Assembly (NCBI GenBank): GCA_900550465.1
Contig: URSC01000002.1
Location: 151,627 to 215,626 of the forward strand
DNA length: 64,000 nt
Source of the DNA: an uncultured Alistipes sp.
GTDB lineage: Bacteria > Bacteroidota > Bacteroidia > Bacteroidales > UBA932
Direction of reading: 5' to 3'
In this document: piece after piece, positions 34,129 through 42,575 of the stretch
How positions within the stretch are numbered: position 1 is the first letter of the stretch
Layout: each line of letters opens with the position of its first letter
Program-made: the position numbers and the translations under genes
Notes under the pieces: model-generated
What the model was told of the DNA's origin: nothing
What the model saw: only the letters and a program-made list of their open reading frames with translations
Databases searched by the model: none

Positions 34129-34431
34129 ATGGACCTGAACATCAGTATTGAAAACGGGAAGACGCAGGCCAGGGTGACCGGTCGGCTGGACACCATCAAC
34201 TCGGACGAATTCGAGAAAAAAATGGCACCTCTGCTGGAGGGAGGCAATCCTGACATTGAGCTCGACTGTTCGGAGCTGGAATACATCAGCAGCTCCGGCC
34301 TCAGGCTGTTCCTCACACTTCAGAAAAGTGTCAACGCCAGGGGTGGAAAACTGGTCATCAAGAACATGAACAATCAGATTAAGGAGATATTCAACATGAC
34401 CGGATTCTCCAGAATCATGACCATCATCTAA
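34129..34431 (+). CDS. STAS-domain anti-anti-sigma-factor-like protein
   Basis: 100-residue single STAS domain of the SpoIIAA/RsbV type. The phospho-acceptor motif is intact in LEYISSSGLRLFLTL, with Ser in the usual helix-start position. It is the natural substrate of the kinase and phosphatase domains encoded just upstream. No sigma factor or other effector gene follows: the next gene, ispD, is convergent, and the two coding regions overlap by eight bases at their 3' ends. Confidence 0.94.
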   Translation: MDLNISIENGKTQARVTGRLDTINSDEFEKKMAPLLEGGNPDIELDCSELEYISSSGLRLFLTLQKSVNARGGKLVIKNMNNQIKEIFNMTGFSRIMTII

Positions 34432-35131
34432 GACATCCCGAATCAATCAGTGCCGCAGCAAGGGCCATGTCGTCCGGTGCGGTCAGTTTTATGTTGAAGC
34501 GGCTTCCCTGGCAGAAATGCAGGGGAACGCCGTTTTTTTCTACCACCGAGGCGTCATCAGTGAACTCCCGCGAATACGGCTGTCCATAGGCCCGTTTCAG
34601 CACCTCGGTATGAAAGACCTGCGGAGTCTGTACCAGACGATAGATACTCCGGTCCACAATCCTGGAGACACCCCACTCCGTTCCGTCCTGAGCTGACCCG
34701 GCTGAGAATGTCCGCATGGAATCAGCTACCGGAATGACAGGAACGACTGCCGGATACTCCTCCGCCTCATCGTAAAGTGCGGCAATATCCCCGAGTCTCA
34801 GCAAGGGACGCACTCCGTCGTGCACGGCCACCGATGCTCCCTCCGGAAGATATTTCATGGCCTTCCTCACGGAATGGAAGCGAGTAAAGCCGCCAGTCAC
34901 GAGCACATGCGGAAAAACAAAATTGTTTTTATAACAGTATTCCAGCCACATATCTTTTATAGACTCATTGATTGAGATGATAATCCTCACTTCGAAGGGC
35001 TGACTTAGGAAAAGTTCCACCGTCCAGCGCAGAACTGGCTTGCCGCAGAGGTCCAGCATCTGCTTGGGCAGCTCAGAACCCATTCTGGAGCCGGTTCCTC
35101 CGGCCGGTATGATGACATATCTTTCGCGCAT
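34424..35131 (-). CDS. ispD: 2-C-methyl-D-erythritol 4-phosphate cytidylyltransferase
   Basis: MEP-pathway enzyme that converts MEP and CTP to CDP-ME for isoprenoid synthesis, 235 residues. The start at 35131 places the nucleotide-binding motif VIIPAGGTGSRMGSELPKQM at the N-terminus; an upstream in-frame ATG at 35158 adds only nine unlikely residues. Other signatures are VAVHDGVRPLL, RLVQTPQVF and FTDDASVVE. It stands alone on the minus strand between the STAS gene and purH. Confidence 0.96.
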   Translation of the reverse strand: MRERYVIIPAGGTGSRMGSELPKQMLDLCGKPVLRWTVELFLSQPFEVRIIISINESIKDMWLEYCYKNNFVFPHVLVTGGFTRFHSVRKAMKYLPEGASVAVHDGVRPLLRLGDIAALYDEAEEYPAVVPVIPVADSMRTFSAGSAQDGTEWGVSRIVDRSIYRLVQTPQVFHTEVLKRAYGQPYSREFTDDASVVEKNGVPLHFCQGSRFNIKLTAPDDMALAAALIDSGCLR

Positions 35132-35155
35132 GGGGATATATTGAAATAATTTTCC

Positions 35156-35163
35156 CAAATGTA
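35156..35163 (-). promoter_or_regulatory. Candidate -7 element of ispD
   Basis: Minus-strand TACATTTG fits TAnnTTTG, 24 bases before the ATG at 35131. No clear -33 match. Confidence 0.4.
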
Positions 35164-35185
35164 CTACTTATATGGCATTAATTAC

Positions 35186-35193
35186 TATTTTTG
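35186..35193 (+). promoter_or_regulatory. Candidate -7 element of purH
   Basis: TATTTTTG fits TAnnTTTG, 50 bases before the purH ATG. No -33 match at the expected distance. Confidence 0.35.
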
Positions 35194-35243
35194 TGACTTG
35201 ATAAAGCAAAAAACGAATATAACAAATCAGTTATCCACCCTAT

Positions 35244-36770
35244 ATGAACAGCGACAGAACGATTCGTAGAGCACTTATCTCCGTGTACGATAAGAATCTC
35301 ATCCTAGACATTGCAAATGAGCTGGTTAGCCTGGGTGTGGAGATACTCTCCACGGGGGGCACGCAGCACTATCTCACAGACCATAACATTCCTGTTACAG
35401 CGGTCGAGGACGTGACAGGATATCCCTCCATCTTCGGAGGACGCGTGAAGACCCTCCATCCGAAGGTGATGGGAGGCATCCTCTACCGCAGGGAGGAGGC
35501 CGGCGACCTCGAGGAGAGGGAAAAATATGAGATTCCCGGTATCGACCTGGTCATCGTGGACCTCTACCCCTTCGAGGAGTACGTCGCCAAGGGTGCCACT
35601 GAGGAGGAAATCATCGAGAAGATCGACATAGGAGGCATCACCCTCATCCGCGCCGCCGCGAAGAACTTCCGCGACGTGATCATTGTTCCGGGAAAGGACT
35701 CATACGCTGACCTCCTGGAGCTGCTGCGCACGAAGAAGGGAGTTTCCTCCATAGAGGACCGCCGCCGCTTCGCCGCCAAGGCCTTCCTCAAGAGCTCCGG
35801 CTATGACACCCACATCTTCCAGTATTTCAACCGCAAGGAAGGGATACCGGCATTCACTGCCAGCGAGACCCGCCCCACCCACCTGCGCTACGGCGAGAAT
35901 CCCCACCAGAAGGCCATGTTCTACGGTTCGGAGGACGCACTGCCCGAGCAGCTGCACGGCAAGGAAATCTCCTACAACAACATGCTGGACATCGAGGCCG
36001 CACTCGAACTGATTTCCGACTTCGACCGTACCGCCGTAGCCGTGATAAAGCACAACAACGCCTGCGGATGTGCAGAGGGAGCGACCGTCCTGGAAGCCTG
36101 GAACGCAGCCCTGGAGGCGGACCCCGTATCGGCATTCGGAGGAATCATCGTTTCCAACAGGCCGATAGACAAGGCGACCGCCGAGGAGATGCACAAGATA
36201 TTCTTCGAGGTTGTCATTGCTCCGGACTATTCACCTGAAGCATTGGAGATACTCGAGGGCAAGAAGAACCGCATCATCCTGCGCAGCGCCTCGGCCCGTC
36301 CCTCGGCAGTGAAGTTCCGCTCGATGCTCGGCGGCGTGCTCGTTCAGGACAGGGATACCTTCAAGGAGTCTCCCGCCGACCTGAAGACCGTCACCAAAGC
36401 AGCCCCTACCCGGGAACAGATAGACGATATGCTCTTCGCCAACATCATAGTGAAGCACTCCAAGTCCAATGCCATCGTTCTGGCCAAGGACCACCGCCTT
36501 ATAGCCAGCGGCATAGGCCAGACATCCAGGGTTGACGCCCTCAAGCAGGCCATCGAGAAGGCCCGCAGTTTCGGATTCTCCCTCGAAGGTGCCGTCATGG
36601 CCTCCGACGCGTTCTTCCCCTTTGCAGACTGCGTGGAGATAGCCGACAAGGCAGGAATCAAGGCCGTCATCCATCCGGGCGGCTCCATCCGCGACAACGA
36701 GAGCGTGGAGTACTGCGACGCCCACGGCATGGCCATGGTAATGACGGGACACAGACATTTCAAGCACTAG
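35244..36770 (+). CDS. purH: Bifunctional AICAR formyltransferase/IMP cyclohydrolase
   Basis: Catalyses the last two steps of IMP synthesis, 508 residues. The N-terminal MGS-like cyclohydrolase domain (about 1-195) includes STGGTQHYL, GYPSIFGGRVKTLHPKVMGG and DLVIVDLYPFEEYV. The C-terminal AICARFT domain contains RYGENPHQKAMFY and the catalytic KHNNACGCAEG, and ends with VIHPGGSIRDNESVEYCD. Length and motifs are complete. It lies 30 bases before mreB and could be cotranscribed with the shape operon. Confidence 0.97.
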   Translation: MNSDRTIRRALISVYDKNLILDIANELVSLGVEILSTGGTQHYLTDHNIPVTAVEDVTGYPSIFGGRVKTLHPKVMGGILYRREEAGDLEEREKYEIPGIDLVIVDLYPFEEYVAKGATEEEIIEKIDIGGITLIRAAAKNFRDVIIVPGKDSYADLLELLRTKKGVSSIEDRRRFAAKAFLKSSGYDTHIFQYFNRKEGIPAFTASETRPTHLRYGENPHQKAMFYGSEDALPEQLHGKEISYNNMLDIEAALELISDFDRTAVAVIKHNNACGCAEGATVLEAWNAALEADPVSAFGGIIVSNRPIDKATAEEMHKIFFEVVIAPDYSPEALEILEGKKNRIILRSASARPSAVKFRSMLGGVLVQDRDTFKESPADLKTVTKAAPTREQIDDMLFANIIVKHSKSNAIVLAKDHRLIASGIGQTSRVDALKQAIEKARSFGFSLEGAVMASDAFFPFADCVEIADKAGIKAVIHPGGSIRDNESVEYCDAHGMAMVMTGHRHFKH

Positions 36771-36800
36771 AATCTATAACCGATATAAATTTTCAGGAAT

Positions 36801-37820
36801 ATGGGATTTTCATTCCTCACACAGGAGCTGGCAATGGACCTCGGCACCGCCAACACCGTCATCCTTCAGGACGACAAGATAGTGGTGGACGAACCGTCCG
36901 TGATAGCATTTGACCAGACCACAGGCAAGGCAATAGCAGTAGGCCAGAAGGCCAAGCTGATGTACGAGAAGACCAACCCCAACATCAAGACCGTACGTCC
37001 TCTCCGCGATGGAGTCATAGCCGACTTCAACGCTGCAGAACAGATGATAAGGGGATTCGTAAAGATGATCAACTACCGCCGCACGTTCTTCACTCCCAAC
37101 CTCAAGATGGTGATCTGCATCCCCAAGGGAAGCACTGAGGTGGAGATCAGGGCCGTGCGCGATTCGGCCGAGCATGCCGGAGCCAGGGACATATACATGA
37201 TCTTCGAGCCTATGGCGGCTGCGATGGGTATCGGTCTGGATGTCAATGCGCCCGTAGGCAACATGGTGGTGGACATAGGAGGAGGTACCTCAGAGATCGC
37301 CGTCATCTCTCTTGGCGGCATCGTTACCAGCCAGTCCATCAGGGTGGCCGGAGACGTGTTCACATCCGACATACAGCAGTACATGCGCCAGCAGCACAAC
37401 ATCAAAGTAGGTGAGATTACTTCCGAGGAGATAAAGGTCCGCATAGGCGCAGCCATTCCCGACCTGGAGGAAACCCCCGAGCCCTTCATCGTCCGCGGTC
37501 CCAACCTGATGACCGCCCACCCCGTTGAGATAGCCGTCACCAGCCAGGAAGTGGCCCACTGCCTGGACAAATCCGTGGCCAAAATCGAGGCGGCAGTACT
37601 GCAGGTGCTGGAACAGACTCCCCCCGAGCTGTATCAGGACATCGTGCAGAAAGGTATCTTCCTCACCGGAGGCGGAGCCCTGCTCAGAGGCCTGGACAAG
37701 AGGCTCTACGACAAGATAAACATACCCTTCCACATAGGCGAGGACCCTCTGAGAGCAGTGGCACGCGGAACCAGCATTGCCCTGCGCAATCCCTCACAGT
37801 ATCCTTTCCTGATGCGGTAG
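36801..37820 (+). CDS. mreB: Rod shape-determining protein MreB
   Basis: Bacterial actin that organises lateral wall synthesis under the inner membrane, 339 residues. The N-terminus (SFLTQELAMDLGTANTVI) includes the phosphate-1 loop; further actin-fold motifs are VVDIGGGTSEIAVISLGGI and FLTGGGALLRGLDKRL. First gene of the mreB-mreC-mreD-mrdA-rodA elongasome set. Confidence 0.98.
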   Translation: MGFSFLTQELAMDLGTANTVILQDDKIVVDEPSVIAFDQTTGKAIAVGQKAKLMYEKTNPNIKTVRPLRDGVIADFNAAEQMIRGFVKMINYRRTFFTPNLKMVICIPKGSTEVEIRAVRDSAEHAGARDIYMIFEPMAAAMGIGLDVNAPVGNMVVDIGGGTSEIAVISLGGIVTSQSIRVAGDVFTSDIQQYMRQQHNIKVGEITSEEIKVRIGAAIPDLEETPEPFIVRGPNLMTAHPVEIAVTSQEVAHCLDKSVAKIEAAVLQVLEQTPPELYQDIVQKGIFLTGGGALLRGLDKRLYDKINIPFHIGEDPLRAVARGTSIALRNPSQYPFLMR

Positions 37821-37841
37821 AACAGTCTTCACCGAGAGCTG

Positions 37842-38684
37842 ATGAAAGACCGGAACAAGTACATACTGCACCTGATCAACTTTCTCGTCTTCATCCTCCT
37901 GGAGACTGCTGCTGTCTGGCTTATATCCCGGAACAGTGTTATCCAGCGTTCGGACATACTCAGGTCCGTCTCCGCTGTAACCAACACTTTCTCTTCCGGA
38001 GCCGGAAACGTAGGCCGGTACTTCAGTCTCGGCAAGATCAACAGGAGGCTCTCCGAGGAAAACGTAGCCCTGCGCCGCGAGAACGACAGACTTCAGGCCG
38101 CCCTGAGCGACCTGGCCGTACCGGACTCGCTCCTTACTGAAAGCCCGCTCTTCGACTATATCCCGGCACTGGTAGTGTCCAACAGCACTGACCGTCTTCA
38201 CAACATCCTCATCATCAACAAGGGGAAGCGTGACGGTATCGCCGAGGACATGGGCGTGGTAACCGACAGGGGAATCATAGGATACATCCTCAGCGCAGGA
38301 GAGAAATACTCGAAAGTTTCCTCCATACTTGACATCGACAATATGGCCAGCGGAACCCTCACCGGCAGCAATACCTTCGGCGTGATTCAGTGGGACGGGA
38401 AGTCTCCCAGAAAGATCATCCTGCACGATATCCCCGTTCACACCTCCTTCACCTACGGAGACACTGTGGTATCCAGCGGATACTCCCTCATCTATCCGCC
38501 AGGCATACCAGTAGGTACCGTCAGCGGGCAAATGCTAAGGGACGGTGTCAACTACGACCTGACTATAGACCTCTTTGAGGAATTTTCCAGGCTCAGGCAA
38601 GTATACGTGGTTTCGCGCAGAGACATCCAGGAACTGAACGACCTTATGGACGACCAGCAGGAAAAAGGAGGTGAACAGTCATGA
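37842..38684 (+). CDS. mreC: Rod shape-determining protein MreC
   Basis: Periplasmic scaffold of the elongasome that activates PBP2-RodA, 280 residues. One N-terminal membrane segment (about residues 8-26), a coiled coil at about 60-90 (GKINRRLSEENVALRRENDRLQAAL), then the two beta domains with KRDGIAEDMGVVTDRGIIGYI and GDTVVSSGYSLIYPPGIPVGTV. Its stop overlaps the mreD start by four bases. Confidence 0.96.
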   Translation: MKDRNKYILHLINFLVFILLETAAVWLISRNSVIQRSDILRSVSAVTNTFSSGAGNVGRYFSLGKINRRLSEENVALRRENDRLQAALSDLAVPDSLLTESPLFDYIPALVVSNSTDRLHNILIINKGKRDGIAEDMGVVTDRGIIGYILSAGEKYSKVSSILDIDNMASGTLTGSNTFGVIQWDGKSPRKIILHDIPVHTSFTYGDTVVSSGYSLIYPPGIPVGTVSGQMLRDGVNYDLTIDLFEEFSRLRQVYVVSRRDIQELNDLMDDQQEKGGEQS

Positions 38685-39187
38685 GCGCGGCCCGTCACAC
38701 GATTCTCGCACTGCTGCTGATACTGGCACAGGGGGCACTGGACAACTATATCAACCTCAGTGTCTACCTGGACATTTTCCTATGCCTGTTCATCGTCCTG
38801 GCCCTTCCTCCTAAATGGGGCTCCATTCCCTCCATGACGGCCGGTTTCGTTCTCGGACTGGCTGTGGACATTCTGGGCAACGGCATACCCGGCATGAACG
38901 CCGCAGCCATGACTGCCGCAGGGGTCTGCCGCAAGGGCATTTTCGAACTGACTGCTCCGAAGGAGAAAGAGAAGCGCGAGGGGATCGACACCATGGGTCT
39001 CCGGAATTTCGTCCTGTACTCGATGCCTCTGGTGCTCATCTGCCTGACAGTGTATATCCTCCTGGACTCTTCCGGATTCCGGCCGGTCGGACTTTGCCTG
39101 GCCAGACTGGGAATTTCCTTCGTCGTCAACACACTGCTGATGGCTATCCTATATATGATCAGCATAGACCGCAACAGGAGGAGGTAA
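38681..39187 (+). CDS. mreD: Rod shape-determining protein MreD
   Basis: Integral inner-membrane elongasome component, 168 residues with about five membrane segments. Sequence is weakly conserved in this family; the call rests on hydrophobicity, length, PSMTAGFVLGLAVDILGNGIPGMNAAAM (typical of Bacteroidetes MreD) and its place between mreC and the PBP2 gene, overlapping mreC by ATGA. Confidence 0.93.
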   Translation: MSAARHTILALLLILAQGALDNYINLSVYLDIFLCLFIVLALPPKWGSIPSMTAGFVLGLAVDILGNGIPGMNAAAMTAAGVCRKGIFELTAPKEKEKREGIDTMGLRNFVLYSMPLVLICLTVYILLDSSGFRPVGLCLARLGISFVVNTLLMAILYMISIDRNRRR

Positions 39188-39193
39188 GAGACC

Positions 39194-41071
39194 ATGAATG
39201 ACGGCAAGCACAGGTACCAATATCTGATGACCGGCCTGGCAGTGGCATTCCTGCTTCTCACCGCCCAACTGTTCCGCCTGCAGCTGCTGGACAACAGCTT
39301 CAAGATCAGCGCAGACAACAACGCCCTCCTGTACCAGACCCGCCACCCGGCCAGGGGCCTAATCCTGGACCGCAACGGCAAGGTACTGGTAGGCAACAAA
39401 AATACCTATGACATTATGGTCACCCCCCGCTATGTCCGTCCGTTCGACACTCTGGAGCTGTGCCGCATACTGGATCTGAACCCGCAGTACGTCAGGGACA
39501 AGTTCAGTGAGTACCGGATGTACCGCACCAGAATCGGATACCGGACAGTGACCTTCGTAAGCCAGATTTCCCAGGAGCAGTACAGCCGTTTCATAGAAGT
39601 GGCCCACAAGTTCCCCGAATTCCGGGGTGTGCCCCGCACTACCCGCATGTATCCCTACAATGCCGGAGGCAACCTTCTCGGCTATGTCACCGAAGTGGAC
39701 CGGGACTTTCTGGAGAGACATCCCGATTACGAAGCGGGAGACTATACCGGACGGACAGGACTGGAGGAGACCTGCGAGCCGATGCTCAGGGGCGAGAAGG
39801 GCTACAGCATATACCTCCGCGACGCCAGCAACAGGATACAGTCCTCGTACCGCAACGGAGAATTCGACAAACCCGCGGTACCGGGGAAGGACGTGGTGTC
39901 GACAATCGATGCCGAACTGCAGAACTACGGGGAAGAACTCATGCGCAACAAAGTAGGCTCAGTAATCGCCATAGAGCCGGCCACTGGGGAGATTCTGTCA
40001 ATGGTATCATCACCAGGCATCAACGTCTCGGTACTTGGTGAGATCAACAAATACTATAAAGAGATAGCGGCAGACCCCTTCACCCCTATGTTCAACAGGG
40101 CCGTAATGTCGCCCCAGCCTCCCGGCTCGGTCTTCAAACTGGTCAACGCCCTCATCGGGCTGCAGGAAGGAAGAGTATCCACTGACACTGAATTTCCCTG
40201 CCGCGACGGTTTTCATGCCCGCGGCATCAGCGTGGGGTGCCATTATCATAAGTCCCCCGTAAATTTCACAGAAGCGATTATGGTCTCGTGCAATTCCTAT
40301 TTCTGCTATCTCTTCCAGGATATTCTGGAAAATCCCATCTACGGCTCCGAGGCTGCTGCCATGGACCGCTGGGCTGAGTACGTCAGAAGTTTCGGGTTCG
40401 GTACGAAGCTGGGCTCCGACTTCCCCTCGGAGATCGCCGGATTCGTTCCTACCTCAGCCACATACGACCGAGTCTACGGCAAGGGCGGATGGAAGGCACT
40501 TTCGGTCATTTCCCTGTCCATAGGCCAGGGAGAACTCGGATGTACGCCCCTGCATCTGGCCAACCTTGCCGCAACCATAGCCAACCGTGGCTGGTACCGG
40601 ATTCCCCACATCGTCCGGGACCATGACAACGACACCCTGAACAGCCGGTTCCAGGAAAAGCACTACACTATGGTTGATACAACCCACTTCGAGAAAGTCA
40701 TAGAGGGAATGTACCAGGCTGTCAATGCTCCAGCCGGAGAGGGCGCCACCGCACGTGTGGCTGCGGTCAAGGGCCTGGACATCTGCGGCAAGACCGGCAC
40801 GGCCGAGAATCCACACGGAGACGAGCACGCTGTCTTCGTCTGCTTCGCCCCGAGGGAGAACCCCAGGATAGCCATTGCTGTGTACATTGAGAATGCCGGA
40901 TTCGGCGCCACCTGGGCAGCACCCGTAGCCTCCCTGATGGTAGAGAAATACCTCAACGGAGAGATAGCCTCCAACCGCCGCTGGCTGGAACAGCGGATGC
41001 TGGATGCCAACCTCCTGCACAAAGTACCGGCCAGTCCTGATTACGTACCTCCTAAAAAAGACGATCGATGA
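39194..41071 (+). CDS. mrdA: Penicillin-binding protein 2 (elongasome transpeptidase)
   Basis: Class B PBP that cross-links lateral-wall peptidoglycan with RodA as its polymerase partner, 625 residues. One N-terminal membrane segment (about 10-28), a PBP dimerisation/pedestal domain (about 50-225), and a transpeptidase domain with SVFK in QPPGSVFKLVNALIGL, SCN in MVSCNSYFCYLF and KTG in DICGKTGTAENPHG. It overlaps rodA by ATGA, giving the usual PBP2-RodA pair. Confidence 0.97.
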   Translation: MNDGKHRYQYLMTGLAVAFLLLTAQLFRLQLLDNSFKISADNNALLYQTRHPARGLILDRNGKVLVGNKNTYDIMVTPRYVRPFDTLELCRILDLNPQYVRDKFSEYRMYRTRIGYRTVTFVSQISQEQYSRFIEVAHKFPEFRGVPRTTRMYPYNAGGNLLGYVTEVDRDFLERHPDYEAGDYTGRTGLEETCEPMLRGEKGYSIYLRDASNRIQSSYRNGEFDKPAVPGKDVVSTIDAELQNYGEELMRNKVGSVIAIEPATGEILSMVSSPGINVSVLGEINKYYKEIAADPFTPMFNRAVMSPQPPGSVFKLVNALIGLQEGRVSTDTEFPCRDGFHARGISVGCHYHKSPVNFTEAIMVSCNSYFCYLFQDILENPIYGSEAAAMDRWAEYVRSFGFGTKLGSDFPSEIAGFVPTSATYDRVYGKGGWKALSVISLSIGQGELGCTPLHLANLAATIANRGWYRIPHIVRDHDNDTLNSRFQEKHYTMVDTTHFEKVIEGMYQAVNAPAGEGATARVAAVKGLDICGKTGTAENPHGDEHAVFVCFAPRENPRIAIAVYIENAGFGATWAAPVASLMVEKYLNGEIASNRRWLEQRMLDANLLHKVPASPDYVPPKKDDR

Positions 41072-42498
41072 GCCCCGCTGGAAAGACATATAGAAAACTG
41101 GACTGGGCAGTCATCGGATGCTACGTCCTACTGGCGGTGTTCGGATGGCTGAATATCTATGCCTCGACATGGAGCGAGGACGCCGAGGGAATCTTCTCCC
41201 TGGCCTCGCGCAGCGGCAACCAGCTGCTGTGGATAGGCGTGGCCGCCGTAATAGCCGTCATTGTGCTTTTCCTCAACTCCAGATTCTACAAAACCGTCTC
41301 CTGGCCCCTGTACATCCTTTCGGCGGTGCTCCTTGTAGCCGTACTGATCTTCGGGCACGAGGTCAACGGCTCCAAGTCCTGGCTCAGCCTTCCCGGAGGA
41401 ATCGCCATACAACCCTCGGAATTCTCGAAGATAGCCACCGCCCTCTGCCTTTCCCGGGTCATGGGCTCATACGGCTTCAACCTTACCAGGGCCGCCGACT
41501 TCCTGAAGGTGGCCGCCATCATCATTGTCCCGGTGGGACTGATAGCCCTCGAACCGGACGTAGGAACGATACTGGTGTACTGTTCACTGGCCTTCATGCT
41601 TTACAGGGAGGGACTGCCCGGAAGGATACTGGGATTTACCGGATACGCCGTCCTGCTGTTCCTGGTGACGCTCAAATTCTCCCCCTTCGTCTCCATCCTC
41701 CTGACTGTCGGCACCATCGGAATCATCCGGACCCTGACCTCTCGCACCCCCGTGCGGGTCTTCCTCATATATGCCGCCTTCATCGCGGCCGCGGCCTTCA
41801 TTCCCAGGCTGCTGTCGGTCGAGGCGGTCGCCCGTGTCACCGGCATGGCGGCGGAGTACTGGCTGCTGATCATCATTGCCCCCTTCCTCATCTGGTTCAT
41901 TGTCCACAATGTCCGCAACAAGATGAAGGGCTGGGGCGTCTACGTCCTGTCCCTGGCGCTCTCCCTGGTCCTGGTATTCTCGGTGGACTTCATATTCCAC
42001 AATGTACTTCAGCCGCACCACCGCGACAGGATAGAGAACCTGCTGGGCATATCCCAGGACTTGATGGGAGCCGGGTACAATGTCAATCAGTCCAAGATAG
42101 CCATTGGGTCCGGAGGACTGACCGGCAAGGGCTTCCTGGAGGGGACACAGACCAAGTTCAACTTCGTCCCGGAACAGAGCACAGACTTCATCTTCTGCAC
42201 CATCGGAGAGGAATGGGGCTTTATCGGCAGCATTACCGTACTGGTCCTCTACCTCATCATCATAATGCGCATCGTCACGTCGGCCGAGAAACAGAAGGAC
42301 AGGGGTGCGCGGGTGTACAGTTACTGTGTGGCCTCAATCATCTTCATGCACGTGTTCGTCAATGTGGGCATGACCATAGGCATCATGCCGGTGGTGGGCA
42401 TACCGTTGCCGCTGATCAGCTACGGAGGCTCATCCTTCCTGACTTTCACGATACTGCTTTTCATCCATCTGAGATTTGACCTGGAAAGATGGAAATAG
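41068..42498 (+). CDS. rodA: Peptidoglycan glycosyltransferase RodA
   Basis: SEDS-family membrane polymerase, 476 residues with about ten to twelve membrane segments. Family motifs include GSKSWLSLPGGIAIQPSEFSKIA in the first half, the EPDVGT loop with the catalytic Asp, LMGAGYNVNQSKIAIGSGGLTGKGFL and a C-terminal GMTIGIMPVVGIPLPLISYGGSS. It is longer than the roughly 370-residue E. coli protein; the extra length lies in the middle hydrophobic region, as in other Bacteroidetes. Confidence 0.96.
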   Translation: MSPAGKTYRKLDWAVIGCYVLLAVFGWLNIYASTWSEDAEGIFSLASRSGNQLLWIGVAAVIAVIVLFLNSRFYKTVSWPLYILSAVLLVAVLIFGHEVNGSKSWLSLPGGIAIQPSEFSKIATALCLSRVMGSYGFNLTRAADFLKVAAIIIVPVGLIALEPDVGTILVYCSLAFMLYREGLPGRILGFTGYAVLLFLVTLKFSPFVSILLTVGTIGIIRTLTSRTPVRVFLIYAAFIAAAAFIPRLLSVEAVARVTGMAAEYWLLIIIAPFLIWFIVHNVRNKMKGWGVYVLSLALSLVLVFSVDFIFHNVLQPHHRDRIENLLGISQDLMGAGYNVNQSKIAIGSGGLTGKGFLEGTQTKFNFVPEQSTDFIFCTIGEEWGFIGSITVLVLYLIIIMRIVTSAEKQKDRGARVYSYCVASIIFMHVFVNVGMTIGIMPVVGIPLPLISYGGSSFLTFTILLFIHLRFDLERWK

Positions 42499-42523
42499 GT
42501 GCAGTATGAGTTGAAAAAATTAC

Positions 42524-42531
42524 TACATTTG
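42524..42531 (+). promoter_or_regulatory. Candidate -7 element of gcvP
   Basis: TACATTTG fits TAnnTTTG, 44 bases before the ATG at 42576. The nearby TTG is only 10 bases upstream, so the -33 element is missing or poor. Confidence 0.4.
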
Positions 42532-42575
42532 AGGCTTGTTAGAAAATCCTTTAAAATTCATAAAAAACACTGACT

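Noticed and set aside
42511..42531. Full -33/-7 promoter for gcvP from TTG at 42511 and TACATTTG
   Set aside because: The spacing is only 10 bases, far from the usual 19-21; only the -7 element was kept.
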